Shown here in pieces: positions 8,286 through 17,378 of a DNA stretch of 64,000 nucleotides. This DNA is from Sandarakinorhabdus sp. (GTDB lineage: Bacteria; Pseudomonadota; Alphaproteobacteria; Sphingomonadales; Sphingomonadaceae), in assembly GCA_020692215.1 (NCBI GenBank), contig JAIMKW010000002.1, positions 645,266-709,265 of the forward strand. The letters are read 5' to 3'. Below the pieces are notes generated by a model that was not told where the DNA came from, did not search any database, and saw only the letters and a list, made by a program, of their open reading frames with translations. The stretch's first letter is position 1. Each line of letters opens with the position of its first letter. The translations under genes and the position numbers were made by a program.

Positions 8286-9806
8286 ATGGATATCCTGCCT
8301 GCCGTGACTGTCGCGCTTCTGGTCGCCATTCTGGCGATGGGCCTCGTCATTCTCCTTCGCAAGCCAGCGTCCCAAGGCTTGTCCCCCGAAGCGGAAGCGC
8401 GGCTGGCGGGCATTGAGCGCACATTGCAGCAGCAAGGAATTCAGGCCGCCAGCGATGCTCGGTTGGCCCGGGACGAGTTGCGAGAACAAGCGCAGGGCCA
8501 GGCAGCGGCGTTGGAACAGCGGCTTTCTTCGTTTGAAGGCAGGCTCGGGCAGTTTGCCACGGATCAGGGGCAGCAGTTCATCGCTATGCGGGCCGAAGCT
8601 GCCGACGGGCGGAAGAAGCTTGAGGATGCGGTCAAAAGCAGTTCGGAAACCTTCGCGGACACACAGACGGAACGGCTTCGGGAAACCAACGAGAACATGC
8701 TCGCGCTGGCCGATCGGCTCACGGCTTCCCAGAGGGAACAGCGCGAAGCGCAAGCCACCGGTCTCAAGGATGCCATTTCCGCGATCCAGGCCCTCATGGA
8801 ACAGAACAATGCCCGACATGATGCCCTTAAAACGTCTGTCTCGGAATCGCTGGACAAGGTGCGCGAAGACAATGCCAAAAAGCTGGACGAGATGCGGCAG
8901 ACTGTCGACGAGAAGCTGCAGGGCACGTTGGAAAAGCGCCTAGGGGAGTCTTTCCAGCTGGTAAGCGAACGGCTTGAAGCCGTTCACAAGGGGCTGGGCG
9001 AAATGCAGACGCTTGCGACCGGGGTCGGAGATCTGAAGCGGCTGATGGGAAATGTGAAATCTCGCGGAGGATGGGGTGAAGCGCAGCTGGAGATGCTCCT
9101 CCAGGATATCCTTACGCCTGATCAATATTCGTCCAACGTGCGGATCCGCCCCGATTCTCCAGAGATCGTCGAGTTCGCGGTCAAATTGCCGGGCAAGGAC
9201 GACAACGATACGCCGCTCTGGCTCCCGATTGATGCAAAACTGCCAAAGGAAGATTACGAGCGACTGCTCATTGCTCAGGATGCTGGACGATCAGAAGACG
9301 TAGAAGCGGCATCGCAAGCACTTGATCGCTTCATTCGCCAACAGGCGCGGACGATCTGTGAAAAATATGTGCACCCACCGTACTCAACCGACTTTGCAGT
9401 GATGCACCTGCCCACGGAGGGGCTCTTCGCAGAGGTCATTCGTCGACCGGGACTGGTGAGCGAATTGCAGAACAATCATCGTGTGATGGTGACCGGGCCA
9501 ACCACGCTCGCCGCACTGCTGACCAGCCTGCAAATGGGTTTCCGAACCCTCGCCATCGAAAAACGATCCAGCGAAGTCTGGCAGATTCTGGCAGCGGCAA
9601 AGTCTGAATTCCAGAAGTATGGCGATGTCTGGGAGAAACTTGGAAAGCAGTTGGACACCGCAAAACGTACAGTTGATGAGGCAGGAAAGCGCACTCGTGC
9701 CGTTTCGCGCAAGCTGCGGGATGTGGATGTGCTTACCATGCAGTCGAGTTCGCCGATGCTCGAGGCTTTCGATCTGGACGACGATGATGCGGAAGCGGCC
9801 GAATAG
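8286..9806 (+). CDS. rmuC: RmuC family DNA recombination protein
   Basis: The 506-residue protein has an N-terminal membrane segment (about residues 4-22), a long coiled coil (about 40-230, rich in Gln, Glu and Lys) and a C-terminal RmuC nuclease-like domain (about 245-470). The domain holds VKSRGGWGEAQLEMLLQDIL, FAVKLPGKD and GPTTLAALLTSLQMGFRTLAIE, all conserved in RmuC. RmuC limits DNA inversions at repeats in E. coli; its biochemical action is not well defined. The gene starts 134 bp from the divergent SMP-30 gene and precedes the his operon by 59 bp. Confidence 0.9.
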   Translation: MDILPAVTVALLVAILAMGLVILLRKPASQGLSPEAEARLAGIERTLQQQGIQAASDARLARDELREQAQGQAAALEQRLSSFEGRLGQFATDQGQQFIAMRAEAADGRKKLEDAVKSSSETFADTQTERLRETNENMLALADRLTASQREQREAQATGLKDAISAIQALMEQNNARHDALKTSVSESLDKVREDNAKKLDEMRQTVDEKLQGTLEKRLGESFQLVSERLEAVHKGLGEMQTLATGVGDLKRLMGNVKSRGGWGEAQLEMLLQDILTPDQYSSNVRIRPDSPEIVEFAVKLPGKDDNDTPLWLPIDAKLPKEDYERLLIAQDAGRSEDVEAASQALDRFIRQQARTICEKYVHPPYSTDFAVMHLPTEGLFAEVIRRPGLVSELQNNHRVMVTGPTTLAALLTSLQMGFRTLAIEKRSSEVWQILAAAKSEFQKYGDVWEKLGKQLDTAKRTVDEAGKRTRAVSRKLRDVDVLTMQSSSPMLEAFDLDDDDAEAAE

Positions 9807-9865
9807 CGTTCCAGTTGAACAAAGGGGCCTTGCTGCTATAGCCGCGCCTCTTGAAAGGCCATCCC

Positions 9866-10456
9866 ATGCGCACAGCAACAGTTACCCGCAAGACGAGCGA
9901 GACCGATGTGACGGTCAGCGTAAACCTCGATGGCACGGGCAAGCGCAGCATCGCGACCGGGATCGGCTTTTACGATCATATGCTGGAGCAGCTCGCCCGG
10001 CATGGCCTGTTCGATCTGGACATCCGCACCGTGGGCGACCTGCACATCGATGCCCACCATACGGTGGAAGACACGGCGATCGCATTGGGCGAGGCGTTCG
10101 CAAAGGCGCTGGGCGACCGGGCAGGGATCACCCGTTATGGCCATGCCTATGTGCCGATGGATGAAACGCTGTCCCGCGTTGCGCTCGATATATCCGGCCG
10201 GCCGTTTCTGGTGTGGAAGGTGGCCTTCACCCAGCCGCGTCTGGGCGAGATGGACACGGAATTGTTCTGGCACGTCTTCCACAGCTTTGCAGACGCCGCC
10301 GGAATCACGCTGCATGCGGAAACGCTTTATGGCACCAACAACCACCATATCGCTGAAAGCTGCTTCAAGGGCCTGGCCCGCGCGCTGAAGCAGGCCGTGG
10401 CGATAGATCCGCGACAGGCCGGAAGCATACCCTCCACCAAGGGCACGCTGGTCTGA
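9866..10456 (+). CDS. hisB: Imidazoleglycerol-phosphate dehydratase
   Basis: This 196-residue enzyme catalyses the sixth step of histidine synthesis, IGP to imidazole acetol-phosphate. It has the two half-domains with manganese-binding His/Glu clusters: [33 protein letters not shown] and, in the second half, [15 protein letters not shown] and [19 protein letters not shown]. It lacks the HolPase domain seen in enterobacterial HisB. The ATG at 9866 follows TTGAAAGG; an in-frame upstream ATG at 9851 has no ribosome site. First gene of hisBHAFE-HIT. Confidence 0.95.
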   Translation: MRTATVTRKTSETDVTVSVNLDGTGKRSIATGIGFYDHMLEQLARHGLFDLDIRTVGDLHIDAHHTVEDTAIALGEAFAKALGDRAGITRYGHAYVPMDETLSRVALDISGRPFLVWKVAFTQPRLGEMDTELFWHVFHSFADAAGITLHAETLYGTNNHHIAESCFKGLARALKQAVAIDPRQAGSIPSTKGTLV

Positions 10457-10459
10457 TCC

Positions 10460-11080
10460 GTGGCAGTCGTCCTGGTTGACTATGGCGCCGGCAACTTGCG
10501 ATCGGCGGCAAAAGCGCTTGAAGCCGCCGGGGCAGCGCAGGTGCGTGTTTCGGCCGACCCGGCGGAGCTTGCCGCAGCCGAACGCATCGTTCTCCCCGGA
10601 GTCGGGGCCTTCGGGGCTTGTGCTTCCGCCCTGCGCGCAGTGCCAGGGCTTGAGGATGCCCTGAACGAAGCCGTACTCGTGCGGCGTGTTCCCTTCCTGG
10701 GCATCTGTGTCGGAATGCAGTTGATGGCCGACGAGGGGCATGAATTCGGAGTGCACAAGGGCCTCGGCTGGGTTCGCGGGGCTGTCAAGCGAATGGCGCC
10801 CACCGATGCGCAGGGCCATAGCCTCAAGATCCCGCAGATCGGCTGGAACGAAGTGCTGCCGAACGGCAACGGATTGGTCGCCAAAGGCTACGCCTATTTC
10901 GTGCACAGCTACGCGGTTGAAGATGCCGAACCAGGCGACATCGCCGCCACCTGCGATTATGGTGCACCGGTGGTGGCAGCCGTCCAGCGCGACAATATGT
11001 TCGGCGTGCAGTTCCACCCGGAAAAAAGCCAGGGCTATGGCCTTGATCTGCTGGCCCGCTGGCTGGCCTGGAGACCCTGA
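10460..11080 (+). CDS. hisH: Imidazole glycerol phosphate synthase glutaminase subunit
   Basis: A 206-residue class I glutamine amidotransferase that supplies ammonia to HisF. The nucleophile cysteine lies in FLGICVGMQLM (about residue 80) and the catalytic His and Glu in VQFHPEKSQGYG (about 188-190). The start is a GTG 3 nt after the hisB stop, so translation is coupled; the next gene overlaps by one base (TGATG). The length is normal for the family. Confidence 0.95.
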   Translation: MAVVLVDYGAGNLRSAAKALEAAGAAQVRVSADPAELAAAERIVLPGVGAFGACASALRAVPGLEDALNEAVLVRRVPFLGICVGMQLMADEGHEFGVHKGLGWVRGAVKRMAPTDAQGHSLKIPQIGWNEVLPNGNGLVAKGYAYFVHSYAVEDAEPGDIAATCDYGAPVVAAVQRDNMFGVQFHPEKSQGYGLDLLARWLAWRP

Positions 11081-11802
11081 TGCCCTTCACACTGTACCCC
11101 GCGATCGATCTGAAGGGCGGCAATGTCGTACGCCTAGCCGAAGGCGATATGGACCGCGCGACGATCTACGCCAGCGATCCGGCAGCCCAGGCCCGCACAT
11201 TTGCCGAAGCAGGCGCCGGCTGGCTGCATGTGGTCGATCTCGATGGCGCTTTCGCTGGCGAAGCCCGCAACGCCGCTGCCGTCGAAGCCATATTGGCGGC
11301 AACTTCGGCGAAAGTGCAGGTCGGCGGCGGCATCCGCACAATGGCCGCGATAGACCGCTGGTTTGCGCTTGGAGTCGAGCGGGTGATCATCGGAACCGCT
11401 GCGCTTTCCGATCCCGGGCTCGTGCGCGCTGCGGCGCGCGACCATCCGGCCCGGATCGTCGTGGCGGTGGATGCACGCGATGGCATGGTGGCAACGCGCG
11501 GCTGGGCCGACGTGTCGGATGTGCCTGTTGCCGATATGGGCCGCCGGTTCGAGGACGCCGGCGTTGCTGCCCTGCTGTTCACCGATGTCGGTCGCGACGG
11601 CATGCTCAGCGGTATCAATGCAGACGCAACTGCCGCGCTCGCCAAAGCTGTCAAGCTGCCGGTGATCGCCTCTGGCGGGCTGGCGGAGCTGTCGGAAATC
11701 CGCACGTTGCGGACAAGGGGCGGCATCGAGGGCGTCATCGCCGGCCGGTCGCTTTATGATGGTCGTATAGCGCTGAAGGCCGCGCTCGAGGCCTGCCGAT
11801 GA
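11080..11802 (+). CDS. hisA: Phosphoribosyl-formimino-AICAR phosphate isomerase
   Basis: A 240-residue (beta-alpha)8 barrel catalysing the ProFAR to PRFAR isomerisation. It shows [14 protein letters not shown] with catalytic Asp8-equivalent at the start, the repeated phosphate-binding strands VQVGGGIRT and [10 protein letters not shown], and [14 protein letters not shown]. The start and stop overlap the neighbouring his genes (TGATG and ATGA), showing tight coupling. Confidence 0.95.
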   Translation: MPFTLYPAIDLKGGNVVRLAEGDMDRATIYASDPAAQARTFAEAGAGWLHVVDLDGAFAGEARNAAAVEAILAATSAKVQVGGGIRTMAAIDRWFALGVERVIIGTAALSDPGLVRAAARDHPARIVVAVDARDGMVATRGWADVSDVPVADMGRRFEDAGVAALLFTDVGRDGMLSGINADATAALAKAVKLPVIASGGLAELSEIRTLRTRGGIEGVIAGRSLYDGRIALKAALEACR

Positions 11803-12584
11803 CCCTGGCTGTCCGCGTTATCCCCTGCCTTGATGTCGCCAATGGGCGCGTGGTGAAGGGCGTGAATTTCGTCGGCCTGCGAGATGCCGGCGATCCGGTG
11901 GAAGCCGCGGCGCGATACGATGCAGAAGGCGCCGATGAACTGGTGTTTCTCGACATCACGGCCAGCCACGAAGACCGCTCCATCCTGCTGGATATCGTGG
12001 CCCAGACAGCCGATCATTGCTTCATGCCGCTCACTGTTGGCGGCGGCGTTCGCACGCCGGCCGATGTCCGCGCGCTTCTGAAGGCCGGAGCCGACAAGGT
12101 TTCCGTCAATTCCGCCGCCGTCGCCCGGCCCGAACTGGTCGGCGAACTGGCCCGCGCATTCGGCGAACAGTGCATCACGGTTGCCATCGATGCCAAGGCG
12201 GTCGGGCCGGGCCGCTGGGAAATTTTCACCCACGGCGGCCGGCGGGCAACCGGGATCGACGCCATTGCCTTCGCGCGGCAGATGGCGTCGCTGGGCGCGG
12301 GCGAAATCCTGCTCACCTCGATGGACCGTGATGGAACCCGCAGCGGCTATGATCTGCCGTTGCTGCGCGCCGTCTCCAGCGCGGTCCCGGTGCCGGTTGT
12401 GGCGTCGGGCGGGGTTGGCGGGCTCCAGGATCTTGTGGCCGGGGTAACACAGGGGGGGGCCTCCGCGGTTCTGGCCGCCAGCCTGTTCCATTTCGGTGAA
12501 GCCAGCATCGCGGATGCCAAGCGGGCACTCGCGGCAGCCGATGTCCCCGTACGGCCGCCGCTCGCCGTGGAGAAAGCCGCATGA
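11799..12584 (+). CDS. hisF: Imidazole glycerol phosphate synthase cyclase subunit
   Basis: A 261-residue barrel partner of His[20 protein letters not shown] carries the catalytic Asp of strand 1; the second catalytic Asp is in [15 protein letters not shown]. Phosphate-binding GGG motifs are [13 protein letters not shown] and [12 protein letters not shown]. It converts PRFAR to IGP and AICAR. It starts within the hisA stop (ATGA) and ends overlapping hisE by 4 bp. Confidence 0.95.
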   Translation: MTLAVRVIPCLDVANGRVVKGVNFVGLRDAGDPVEAAARYDAEGADELVFLDITASHEDRSILLDIVAQTADHCFMPLTVGGGVRTPADVRALLKAGADKVSVNSAAVARPELVGELARAFGEQCITVAIDAKAVGPGRWEIFTHGGRRATGIDAIAFARQMASLGAGEILLTSMDRDGTRSGYDLPLLRAVSSAVPVPVVASGGVGGLQDLVAGVTQGGASAVLAASLFHFGEASIADAKRALAAADVPVRPPLAVEKAA

Positions 12585-12901
12585 CAGACATATTTGCCCG
12601 GCTGGAATCGCTGATCGCCGATCGCAAGCGCAACGGCGCGGCCGGGGAAAGCTATGTCGCGAAGCAACTGGCGCGAGGCCGGCTGAAACTGGCCGAGAAG
12701 CTGGGTGAAGAGGCCGTGGAAACGGTCATTGCCGCCGTGGCGCAAGACGACAAGGCGCTGGTGGGCGAAGCAGCAGACCTTCTGTTTCACCTGCTGATCC
12801 TGCTGGGCGACCGGGGGCTTTCGCTGGATGATGTGCGCGCCGAGCTGGAACGGCGCGAGGGGTTATCAGGTTTGGCCGAAAAGGCCGGGAGGCAGACATG
12901 A
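12581..12901 (+). CDS. hisE: Phosphoribosyl-ATP pyrophosphatase
   Basis: A 106-residue MazG-like hydrolase for the second step of histidine synthesis. It has [13 protein letters not shown] and the acidic [13 protein letters not shown] metal-binding helix. It is encoded separately from HisI, which is absent from this window. The 4-bp overlaps on both sides (hisF and the HIT gene) show it is embedded in the operon. Confidence 0.93.
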   Translation: MTDIFARLESLIADRKRNGAAGESYVAKQLARGRLKLAEKLGEEAVETVIAAVAQDDKALVGEAADLLFHLLILLGDRGLSLDDVRAELERREGLSGLAEKAGRQT

Positions 12902-13278
12902 GCGTGAAGAACGGTGCACCTTACGACGACAACAATATTTTCGCGCGAATCCTGCGTGGCGAGATTGCCGCTAAAACCGTGTTCGAGAACGACCACGCAC
13001 TGGCCTTTCACGATATCAACCCGCAGGCCCCGGTCCATGTGCTGGTGATCCCGAAAGGGCCCTATGTCTCCATGGCGGATTTTGCAGCGGATGCTCCAGC
13101 CGAACTTGTCACGGGCTTTTTCCGTGCGGTGGGCCAAGTCGCAAGGCAGCTCGGGCTTGAGGAAGACGGCTACCGGATCCTCGCCAACGCCGGCATGAAT
13201 TCCCATCAGGAAGTGCCGCACCTCCACGTCCATATCTTCGGCGGCAAGCCTTTGGGCCCAATGCTTTCGCGCGCCTGA
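12898..13278 (+). CDS. HIT family (HinT-like) nucleotide hydrolase
   Basis: A 126-residue histidine-triad protein with VPHLHVHIFGG near residue 110, the HxHxHxx active site. The family hydrolyses adenosine phosphoramidates and related AMP-lysine compounds. It overlaps hisE by 4 bp (ATGA) and so is translated from the his operon, an arrangement that may let it clear nucleotide by-products. That role is an inference. A 108-bp gap separates it from the permease gene. Confidence 0.93.
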   Translation: MSVKNGAPYDDNNIFARILRGEIAAKTVFENDHALAFHDINPQAPVHVLVIPKGPYVSMADFAADAPAELVTGFFRAVGQVARQLGLEEDGYRILANAGMNSHQEVPHLHVHIFGGKPLGPMLSRA

Positions 13279-13386
13279 AGCCGCACAGCGCCAACTGCTG
13301 GAAAGTCTGCTTGACCGGGCCCCCGAACGGCAGCAACGTCCGCCACTGAAATCAAGGGCCCGCCCCGCGGGTTCAGGAGATGCTTG

Positions 13387-14850
13387 ATGCTATTTTGGCG
13401 CGTGAAGCCGCTCGACGATATTCTTGCAACCGCTGAACGAAAATCGCTGACGCGCACCCTGGGTGCCTTTCAGCTGACGATGCTGGGAATCGGCGCCATC
13501 ATCGGCACCGGCATTTTCGTCCTGACGTCGGAAGCCGCGATAAAAGCCGGCCCGGCGATGATGATCAGCTTCGTGATCGCTGCCACCGTCTGTGCGCTCG
13601 CAGCGCTTTGCTACGCGGAAATGGCGTCGATGGTTCCCGTCTCGGGCTCGGCCTACACCTACAGCTACGCCACGATGGGCGAAGGCGTCGCCTGGGTGGT
13701 CGGTTGGGCGCTGGTGCTGGAATATGCCGTAGCAGCATCGGCCGTTTCGGTCGGCTGGTCGGGCTATATGGTTCGGCTGGTGGAAGAAATCTTCAATATC
13801 GCCATTCCGCCAACCTTTACCCATGGTCCGTTCGACAGGACGCCCGGGCTCATCAACCTGCCTGCCATGGGCATCGCGCTGCTGGTGATGCTGCTGCTGA
13901 TCCGCGGAACGAAGGAAAGTGCGCGCTTCAACACGGTGCTCGTGGCCATCAAGGTTGCAGCCCTGACCCTGTTCGTCGCGCTGGCCCTGCCGGCGATCAA
14001 TGCCGAAAATTTCACGCCCTTTGCCCCCAATGGCTTCTTCGCGAAAAACGTGATCGATCCCATCACCGGCACCATGATGACAGTGGGCGTCGCGGCGGCA
14101 GCGGCTTCGATCTTTTTCGCTTATGTCGGGTTCGATGCCGTCTCGACCGCGGCTGAGGAAACCATCAATCCGCAGCGCAACATCCCCATCGGTCTCATCG
14201 GTTCGCTCGCCATCTGCACCCTGTTCTACATTCTCGTTGCAGCCGGCGCGATCGGGTCGGTCGGCGCACAGCCGGGCGGCGAACTTTCGCAATCCCGCGA
14301 GGCGCTGGCCTTTGTGCTGCGCGAAATCGGCCATGGCTGGGCGGGTGATCTGGTCGCCATCGCCGCGGGCCTCGCACTCCCGTCTGTCATCCTGATGATG
14401 ATCTTCGGGCAGACACGGATATTCTTCGTGATGGCGCGCGACGGGCTGCTCCCGGGTGTCTTCTCCCGGCTTCACCCGAAATATGGCACACCGCACATTG
14501 TCACCATTTGCACGGGCCTGTTCGTGGCCGTCTTTGCAGCGCTGTTTCCGGTTGGCGCACTGGCCGACATCTCGAACTCGGGCACACTCTTTGCTTTTGC
14601 CCTGGTGGCCATCAGCGTGATGGTGCTGCGCCGCACCCAGCCCGAACGGGCCCGAAGCTTCCGCACCCCGCTGGTGTGGTTCGTGGCACCGCTGGCAACC
14701 GCAGGCTGCGTGTTCCTGTTCTTCCAGCTCTCGGGCTATACGGAAATGCTGTTCCTGGGCTGGGCGGCGATCGGCCTCATCTTTTACCGCCTCTATGGCT
14801 ACCGCAAGAGTCACGTCGCGCATCCCCACCTTGCTCAGGCCGCTGAATAG
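13387..14850 (+). CDS. APC-superfamily amino acid permease
   Basis: A 487-residue integral membrane protein with about 12-14 hydrophobic segments. The first helix has the APC signature IGAIIGTGIFVLTSEAA, followed by the Gly-rich AFIFFAYVGFDAVSTAAEE helix with the conserved Glu typical of the cationic amino acid transporter (CAT/YfnA) subgroup. ATG 13387 follows CAGGAGA; an in-frame TTG at 13384 is disregarded. The substrate is not deducible. Confidence 0.9.
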   Translation: MLFWRVKPLDDILATAERKSLTRTLGAFQLTMLGIGAIIGTGIFVLTSEAAIKAGPAMMISFVIAATVCALAALCYAEMASMVPVSGSAYTYSYATMGEGVAWVVGWALVLEYAVAASAVSVGWSGYMVRLVEEIFNIAIPPTFTHGPFDRTPGLINLPAMGIALLVMLLLIRGTKESARFNTVLVAIKVAALTLFVALALPAINAENFTPFAPNGFFAKNVIDPITGTMMTVGVAAAAASIFFAYVGFDAVSTAAEETINPQRNIPIGLIGSLAICTLFYILVAAGAIGSVGAQPGGELSQSREALAFVLREIGHGWAGDLVAIAAGLALPSVILMMIFGQTRIFFVMARDGLLPGVFSRLHPKYGTPHIVTICTGLFVAVFAALFPVGALADISNSGTLFAFALVAISVMVLRRTQPERARSFRTPLVWFVAPLATAGCVFLFFQLSGYTEMLFLGWAAIGLIFYRLYGYRKSHVAHPHLAQAAE

Positions 14851-15149
14851 GCAAGCAAGGCTGTCCTTGAAAAGGCAGTCGGCCTGTGCCATATGCTGCA
14901 TCGCAGCGATAGCCTCCGCCTGATTTCGGGTGTGCGAAGGAAGTTAGTCGCCGGGGCGCGTGAACGACGCGGGGGGTCTCAATCCCTGAACCGTCCCCGG
15001 GCCAGATTCTCCGTATTCTGCGCTGCACCTCAAGAGATGACATTCCTGCCACGCGGGATGTCTGGCCGGGCTCCATCCGCTCTGTGCGATGGGCCCAATG
15101 GTTTTGCCGTGCGCATTTGCAGGGCGGGGCCAGACGCAGAAAGTATCAA
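14851..15149. other. 299-bp intergenic region, no gene seen
   Basis: The stretch separates the permease from the DEAD-box helicase. It contains no frame with recognisable homology and no clear terminator. As RhlE-type helicase genes often have long cold-responsive leaders, a 5' untranslated region is possible, but nothing in the sequence proves it. Confidence 0.4.
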
Positions 15150-16718
15150 GTGACCAATTTTGAATCCATGGGCCTCGCCCAACCGCTGATCCAGGCTCTC
15201 GAGCATGCCGGCTATACCACCCCCACGCCTATCCAGCTGCAAGCGATTCCGCCGGGCCTGGAAGGCAAGGACATCATGGGCATCGCGCAGACAGGCACCG
15301 GCAAGACGGCCGCCTTCGCCCTGCCAATCCTGAACCGGCTGATCAACAACCCCGCGCCGCGCCGCAAATGCGCCACGCGTGTTCTTGTTCTCGCACCAAC
15401 GCGCGAACTCGCCACCCAGATTGCGGACAGCTTCCGCGACTATGCCCTCTACCACAAGCTCACCATCATGACGGTGTTCGGCGGCGTGCCGATCCCGCGC
15501 CAGCAAAAGCAGCTGATGTCGGGCGTCGATGTGCTGGTGGCAACACCTGGCCGCCTGCTCGATCTCATCGATCGCCGCGCGCTCCTGCTCGACAGCGTTG
15601 AAGTGCTGGTGCTCGATGAAGCCGACCAGATGCTGGATCTGGGCTTCATCCATTCATTGAAGCGCATTGCCGGGCTGGTTCCGCGCCAGCGCCAGAGCCT
15701 GTTCTTCTCCGCCACCATGCCGCCGGCCATTGCCGAGCTGGCAGGCCGCTTCCTCACCAATCCGGTGAAGGTTGCGGTTGCGCCCGTCGCCACCACGGCC
15801 GAGCGCGTCCAGCAGTTCGTCACCTTTGTGAACCAGTCGGAAAAGCAGGCGCTCCTTACGCTGACGCTGCGCCAGCCGGAATTCGGCAAGTGCCTTGTGT
15901 TCACCCGCACCAAGCATGGTGCCGATCGAGTGGTGCGGCACCTGACAAGCGCCGGTATCCGTTCCGCCGCAATCCATGGCAACAAGAGCCAGCCGCAGCG
16001 CGAGCGGGCGCTCGACGCCTTCAAGCGCGGTGAAATGGGCGTTCTGGTTGCAACCGACATTGCAGCGCGCGGCATCGACATCGACGCCGTCAGCCATGTC
16101 ATCAACTTCGAGCTTCCCAATGTGCCGGAACAATATGTGCACCGGATCGGCCGCACCGCACGTGCCGGGCTCGGTGGCGTTGCCGTCAGCTTCTGTGCGC
16201 CTGACGAGAAGGCCTATCTGCGGGATATCGAAAAGCTGACCCGCATGAAGATCGATCCGATGCCCTTGCCTGCCAACTTCCTGACCGAAGCCGCACGGCT
16301 TCCCAAGCCGGTGCCCGTTTCAGAGGCCGATGAACGGCAGGATCGCGCCCGCCGCGGCGAAGTGGGCACCCACAAGGATGCCCCGCGGCGTTACGGTGCC
16401 AAGCCACAAGGCGGCCGCGGCGGCGGACAGGGTGGCGGCAATCGTTTCGGAGACGCCCGTCGCCCCGCGGAATCCCGCTTTGGTGAGGCCCGCACGGCCG
16501 AGCCGCGCGCAGCCGACGGCCGCACCGGGGATGCAAGGCAAGGCGAGCGCGCAGAGCATCGCCATCCCGGTGGTGAACGCACTGCCCGTCCCGCAGGCAC
16601 CGGCGGTCCCCGTCAGGGTCGGCCTGGCGGTCGCCCCGGCGGCGGAAGCTCCGGCGGCGGCCACGGCGGGCGCCCAGGCAGCAGGCCACAAGGCCCGCGC
16701 TCGCAAGCGCAGGGCTGA
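15150..16718 (+). CDS. rhlE: DEAD-box RNA helicase, RhlE type
   Basis: A 522-residue protein. The core has all helicase motifs: Q motif with FESMGLAQ...PTPIQLQAIP, motif I AQTGTGKT, Ia PTRELATQ, II DEAD (VLDEADQMLD), III SAT, IV VFTRTKHGAD, V TDIAARGIDID and VI HRIGRTARAG. After residue 380 comes a basic tail of Gly, Arg, Pro and Ser repeats, a common RNA-binding extension. The start is a GTG at 15150, giving the usual xTNFESMGL beginning; an upstream ATG at 15084 would add an uncharacteristic 22 residues. It probably acts in ribosome assembly or RNA turnover. Confidence 0.92.
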   Translation: MTNFESMGLAQPLIQALEHAGYTTPTPIQLQAIPPGLEGKDIMGIAQTGTGKTAAFALPILNRLINNPAPRRKCATRVLVLAPTRELATQIADSFRDYALYHKLTIMTVFGGVPIPRQQKQLMSGVDVLVATPGRLLDLIDRRALLLDSVEVLVLDEADQMLDLGFIHSLKRIAGLVPRQRQSLFFSATMPPAIAELAGRFLTNPVKVAVAPVATTAERVQQFVTFVNQSEKQALLTLTLRQPEFGKCLVFTRTKHGADRVVRHLTSAGIRSAAIHGNKSQPQRERALDAFKRGEMGVLVATDIAARGIDIDAVSHVINFELPNVPEQYVHRIGRTARAGLGGVAVSFCAPDEKAYLRDIEKLTRMKIDPMPLPANFLTEAARLPKPVPVSEADERQDRARRGEVGTHKDAPRRYGAKPQGGRGGGQGGGNRFGDARRPAESRFGEARTAEPRAADGRTGDARQGERAEHRHPGGERTARPAGTGGPRQGRPGGRPGGGSSGGGHGGRPGSRPQGPRSQAQG

Positions 16719-16747
16719 CCTGATAGCGCAGGGCTGACAGCTGGTCT

Positions 16748-16772
16748 CGCCCCTCCCTTGGCGGGAGGGGCG
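16748..16772. terminator. Perfect 10-bp hairpin after rhlE
   Basis: CGCCCCTCCC and GGGAGGGGCG pair perfectly around a TTGGC loop. No T tract follows, so it is a weak or factor-assisted terminator, or an mRNA-stabilising 3' end. Confidence 0.55.
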
Positions 16773-16850
16773 ATGCCCCGCGCGTTGCGCCTGCGAACCG
16801 GGCTGCCATGGGTCTTTCCTCAGGCACTCCCTTGCCCTAGGCAGCGCGCC

Positions 16851-17345
16851 ATGATGTCACCCGATTTCCTCCGCGCTGCGTTCATCGCAGCCTCCCTTTC
16901 TCTGGCCGCCTGCACGACGGCACCATCCGATCCGGCAGTCTGGTCTTTGGCAACATCGGTCTTGCCAACGCTCGCATTCGGCTCGGCCGATAGCGACAGC
17001 TTCAGCCACCGGCTTTCCTGCAATGCCGATGGCACAAGGCTGGTGACATGGGTGCGTGGCCTGCCGCGTGGAACAGCAGCGGATTCCGCGCCCTTCCCCA
17101 CCCGCATGCGCGTCTTCCTTGGCCGTACCGAGCTCGATCTCGGCGCCACCGCAACGCCCACGCCGGGCGCCCTGACAATGGTAGAAGCCGCAGTTCCCGA
17201 TCCATCCGCCTTTTTCACGGCGCTGAAAGCCAATGGACGGCTCGTCACGGTCACCTTTGCTGGCCGAACCATGGCTCCAGTTCCCGCAGCCGGCCTTGTG
17301 GACAGCTTCCAGCAACAATGCGCCGGCATCGCTAGAACGGGTTGA
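16851..17345 (+). CDS. Putative small lipoprotein
   Basis: A 164-residue protein starting with a lipoprotein signal: hydrophobic AAFIAASLSLAAC with a lipobox cysteine at residue 21. The rest has no familiar domain; it contains a short cysteine near residue 57 and another near the C-terminus (QQQCAGI) that could form a disulfide. The start at 16851 is chosen for the signal peptide; the frame continues upstream to 16758. It runs toward the TonB-receptor gene, with 33 bp between the stops. Function unknown. Confidence 0.7.
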   Translation: MMSPDFLRAAFIAASLSLAACTTAPSDPAVWSLATSVLPTLAFGSADSDSFSHRLSCNADGTRLVTWVRGLPRGTAADSAPFPTRMRVFLGRTELDLGATATPTPGALTMVEAAVPDPSAFFTALKANGRLVTVTFAGRTMAPVPAAGLVDSFQQQCAGIARTG

Positions 17346-17378
17346 GCCGCCCGTGCATGCTGGGCAAAGGCGGTCCGC

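Noticed and set aside
13390..14901. 503-codon minus-strand frame opposite the permease
   Set aside because: Antisense of a membrane protein gene with clear motifs.
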